Positions 6,435-8,175 of a DNA stretch of 8,175 nt are shown piece after piece; the stretch's first letter is position 1; each line of letters starts with the position of its first letter. The position numbers were made by a program, and so were the translations under genes. Under the pieces are notes generated by a model. It did no database searches, was not told where the DNA came from, and saw only the letters and a program-made list of their open reading frames with translations. The DNA is from Ardenticatenia bacterium (GTDB taxonomy: Bacteria; Chloroflexota; Anaerolineae; Aggregatilineales; Aggregatilineaceae), in NCBI GenBank assembly GCA_026984385.1, contig JALSSH010000514.1:1-8175 (forward strand), written 5' to 3'.

Positions 6435-7193
6435 TTAAGAAGTGGATGACAAAGACTTCCGCGATAGCACCTCGTCCATTTTCAACAGGGTGAGCTGCGC
6501 CGTGCCTGGCATAGGTCGCCCATTCTCGTCTCGCTCCGATGCTTGATAGCTCAGTAGGCAACCGCGTTCTCGCGCCGCCAACATCAACGCCAGCGAAAAC
6601 GTCTTCAGCCCTGCCGTCACATCAACGTCAATGGCCTTGGCCGCATACGGCAGTTCTTCGATCTTTTGCAGCGTGCGTGTGTAAATTTCCGCGATGTCCT
6701 CTACGTTATCCACCGGCACCAACGTCAACAACGCGTCAGGGGCCAACTCCATATCGTTGGGATACGTTTCGGCCAACCATTGCCGCAAAGCATTGAGTGC
6801 TCTTTGCACGCCTTCGTTTTCCGGCGTGCACACCAAAACCAGACGCTGCAACCGCTTGGCGTGGTGTTGCACCAGGTTGGTCACCAGGTCTAAGTTCCAC
6901 ATATTCTTGCCCGCTGGGTCCAGTGGAGAAAGCGCTGTGACCACAGCTTTACAGCGCGGCACACTCGGTTGCTGCTGCAAACGGGTGCGCACATTGTAAG
7001 GGCGTGTCCACTGCCAAGCCAATACATACGACACGGCGACTACGGCCAGAAAGCCCATCAAGCGTAAGGCTGTCGCCTGTGTAAAACCGTTCGTGATGCC
7101 ATCAACCACAGCGGCAAGTACCACAGTACTCGATGCTGTGATCGCGCCCTCTTCTTTCCACTGCTTCACACGCTTCTTCAGCCCGTTGGACAT
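6435..7193 (-). CDS. Membrane-anchored CARF-domain protein (Cam1-like architecture)
   Basis: Seen: 252 residues. The basic N-terminus (LKKRVKQWK, 5-13) precedes a hydrophobic stretch (about 18-37, weaker) and a clear membrane helix (about 45-61, ending in WQW and then R64). The rest is a soluble Rossmann-like domain: VVTALSPLDPAG (84-95), helix, RLVLVCTPENEGVQ (117-130), and the CARF hallmark DVDVTAGLKTFSLALMLAA (189-207), then a strand GCLLSYQ (211-217). Known: CARF domains bind cyclic oligoadenylate made by Cas10 in type III systems, and the family motif is usually D-I/V-T-G-G-T-K. Cam1 has a membrane helix followed by CARF and perturbs the membrane on cA4 binding. Inferred: a membrane effector or sensor serving the adjacent Cmr system. 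It has no recognisable nuclease domain. ATG 7193 has AAAGGA nine bases upstream; the gap to cmr6 is 30 bases, so co-transcription is likely. The helix count (one or two) is uncertain. Confidence 0.75.
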   Translation of the reverse strand: MSNGLKKRVKQWKEEGAITASSTVVLAAVVDGITNGFTQATALRLMGFLAVVAVSYVLAWQWTRPYNVRTRLQQQPSVPRCKAVVTALSPLDPAGKNMWNLDLVTNLVQHHAKRLQRLVLVCTPENEGVQRALNALRQWLAETYPNDMELAPDALLTLVPVDNVEDIAEIYTRTLQKIEELPYAAKAIDVDVTAGLKTFSLALMLAARERGCLLSYQASERDENGRPMPGTAQLTLLKMDEVLSRKSLSSTS

Positions 7194-7223
7194 GTTTTCT
7201 TTTCCTTTACTGCACTCTACACG

Positions 7224-8141
7224 CTAAACGATCTCATTCAGCGACTTGCCGTTGAAAAAGCCGTAGCCTGCGGCAGTCTTGCCGCCTGCGCCTAACCGTG
7301 TCAATGCTCCCCTCAGCCAATCTCGTGCTGCACCTAGGGCCATTTCAATATCCTTCTTCTTCATATCCTTAAAGGCAGCCCTACGCGGCAATAGCCCAAA
7401 GGCAAACAGCCAACCTTTTTCTATGTTCAACGACTTCCAGGTTGGAAAAGTTTGCCCATAGTAGATAGCATCTAAAAAGCTCACTGCACCACTTTTCCCT
7501 TGTGCACCAAAAACACACCGAAAGCGTTCGAGTTTCTCTTCTGTCTCGGGATCAATATCTGCCTTGACTATTTTCCGTACAGCATCCAGAAGAGACGGAC
7601 TACCTTCGTCCAAGTTGTCGGGAACTGGAAAAGAAGCGAGTACATCGTCCAACTTGTTCAGTTTTTGTATGTGATCTTGCTCCTTTTTTCCTCTATACTT
7701 CCTCTTCTTGTTCAATGGAATTGAGATACCAAGACGGCGCCCAATTTCAATAAGTGCCCACGCACGGGCCACACCTTTCACCGTTGTTCCAGGGATGTAC
7801 GGCAGACTGATATTTCGTTCTAGAACAAATTTCTTCGTCTGTAGAACGTGAGGAATTCCTATGCCTATTGCCAGCCTACTTTTCGTTGTGATAGCGAAGG
7901 CTGTGCCGCCCTCAGCACGAACGAGTGCCAGCCAACGTTGTTGACGCGCAACCATTAGGTCTATATCGACGTGTTGCTCTCTTCTATCAGCAAGATGCTT
8001 CAGCCATGCTCCTTTGCCTTTGCCGGAGAAAATAGCACGTTCAGGAACGTATTTGTCCAGGATCAGGCCCAAGTTTTGGCAACCCTTCAAGTTGCTTTCC
8101 AACAACTCGCGTGATGGTCTGGGGAGCGCTTGGTTGGTCAT
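7224..8141 (-). CDS. cmr6: Cmr6, RAMP subunit of the type III-B effector complex
   Basis: Cmr6 is a RAMP protein near the 3' end of the crRNA in the RNA-targeting Cmr complex. Seen: 305 residues with Cmr6 marks in order: NLGLILDKY (23-31), SRLAIGIGIPHVLQT (88-102), LPYIPGTTVKGVARAWA (113-129), VFGAQGKSGAVSFLDA (210-225) and the C-terminal glycine-rich loop LGAGGKTAAGYGFF (283-296). A charged region (about 144-205, with KKRKYRGKK) separates the halves. Odd: the stretch normally found between FLDA and the next strand, with a D-x-x-x-x-H-Y motif and a P-rich turn, appears to be absent here (226-242). Three sampled 60-base lines of the gene's interior are 42-52% GC, well below the neighbouring genes. 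ATG 8141 is preceded by AAGGAGGGG (8158-8150), at about eight bases. It probably overlaps the previous gene's stop as ATGA. cmr1-cmr5 are expected beyond 8175. Confidence 0.9.
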   Translation of the reverse strand: MTNQALPRPSRELLESNLKGCQNLGLILDKYVPERAIFSGKGKGAWLKHLADRREQHVDIDLMVARQQRWLALVRAEGGTAFAITTKSRLAIGIGIPHVLQTKKFVLERNISLPYIPGTTVKGVARAWALIEIGRRLGISIPLNKKRKYRGKKEQDHIQKLNKLDDVLASFPVPDNLDEGSPSLLDAVRKIVKADIDPETEEKLERFRCVFGAQGKSGAVSFLDAIYYGQTFPTWKSLNIEKGWLFAFGLLPRRAAFKDMKKKDIEMALGAARDWLRGALTRLGAGGKTAAGYGFFNGKSLNEIV

Positions 8142-8175
8142 TCGTCATTCCCCTCCTTGCTCCCCCAGTCCCTCG
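8138..8175 (-). CDS. Possible 3' end of an upstream cmr gene (last 11 complete codons)
   Basis: One minus-strand frame entering from the window edge reads RDWGSKEGNDE and stops at TGA 8140-8138, overlapping the cmr6 start as ATGA, the same arrangement as cas8/cas7. By usual cmr order this could be the end of cmr5 or cmr4. A second frame (GLGEQGGE, stop at 8147-8145) is also possible, so the frame is not proven and the identity is positional inference. Confidence 0.3.
   Translation of the reverse strand, partial: RDWGSKEGNDE

Noticed and set aside
5957..6449. Two plus-strand open frames in the intergenic region (from TTG 5957 and TTG 6084)
   Set aside because: Both pass through the 102-base palindromic element, lack a properly spaced Shine-Dalgarno and show no recognisable motif; the second also runs into the 3' end of the CARF gene on the other strand.
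8145..8175. Alternative upstream reading frame ending at TGA 8147-8145
   Set aside because: It is possible, but the competing frame ends with the ATGA overlap used elsewhere in this locus. With about 11 codons visible neither can be proved.

Overview
All recognisable genes lie on the minus strand, so the locus is transcribed from position 8175 towards 1. It is a CRISPR-Cas locus of a bacterium in which the end of a type III-B (Cmr) operon is followed by the start of a type I operon. Bacterial signs are consensus Shine-Dalgarno sites, a perfect TATAAT element and ATGA translational coupling. Most of the window is GC-rich, roughly 58-65% in sampled lines. The mixture of a DevR-type Cas7, an unusual Cas8, a WYL regulator and Cmr genes suggests an environmental, perhaps thermophilic, bacterium. 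Chloroflexota is a guess from general resemblance of the proteins and is not proven here.

Layout in transcription order: (1) 8138-8175, a possible last few codons of an upstream cmr gene; (2) 7224-8141, cmr6, a RAMP subunit of the type III-B effector; (3) 6435-7193, a protein with an N-terminal membrane anchor and a C-terminal CARF-like domain, probably a cyclic-oligoadenylate-controlled membrane effector; (4) 5683-6434, about 750 bases without a convincing gene, holding a 102-base palindromic element, smaller inverted repeats, a strongly G/C-skewed tract and the promoter of the next operon; (5) 4642-5682, a WYL-domain transcription regulator; (6) 2215-4641, cas3 with the helicase first and the HD nuclease at the C-terminus, the reverse of the usual order; (7) 454-2181, a Cas8-like large subunit; (8) 1-457, the first 152 codons of a DevR/Cst2/Csa2-type cas7, cut by the window edge.

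Working model: cas3, cas8 and cas7 supply DNA interference (target-binding backbone, large subunit, helicase-nuclease). The WYL regulator is co-transcribed and probably tunes the operon. The Cmr complex, whose other subunits should lie beyond 8175, would sense target RNA and make cyclic oligoadenylate if its Cas10 is active, and the membrane CARF protein would be the responder. The most notable points are the membrane CARF protein, the helicase-HD Cas3 paired with a DevR-type Cas7, a Cmr6 that seems to lack a middle segment and has lower GC than its neighbours, and the structured intergenic region. No CRISPR array, adaptation gene (cas1/cas2), cas10, cas5 or cas6 is visible in this window.
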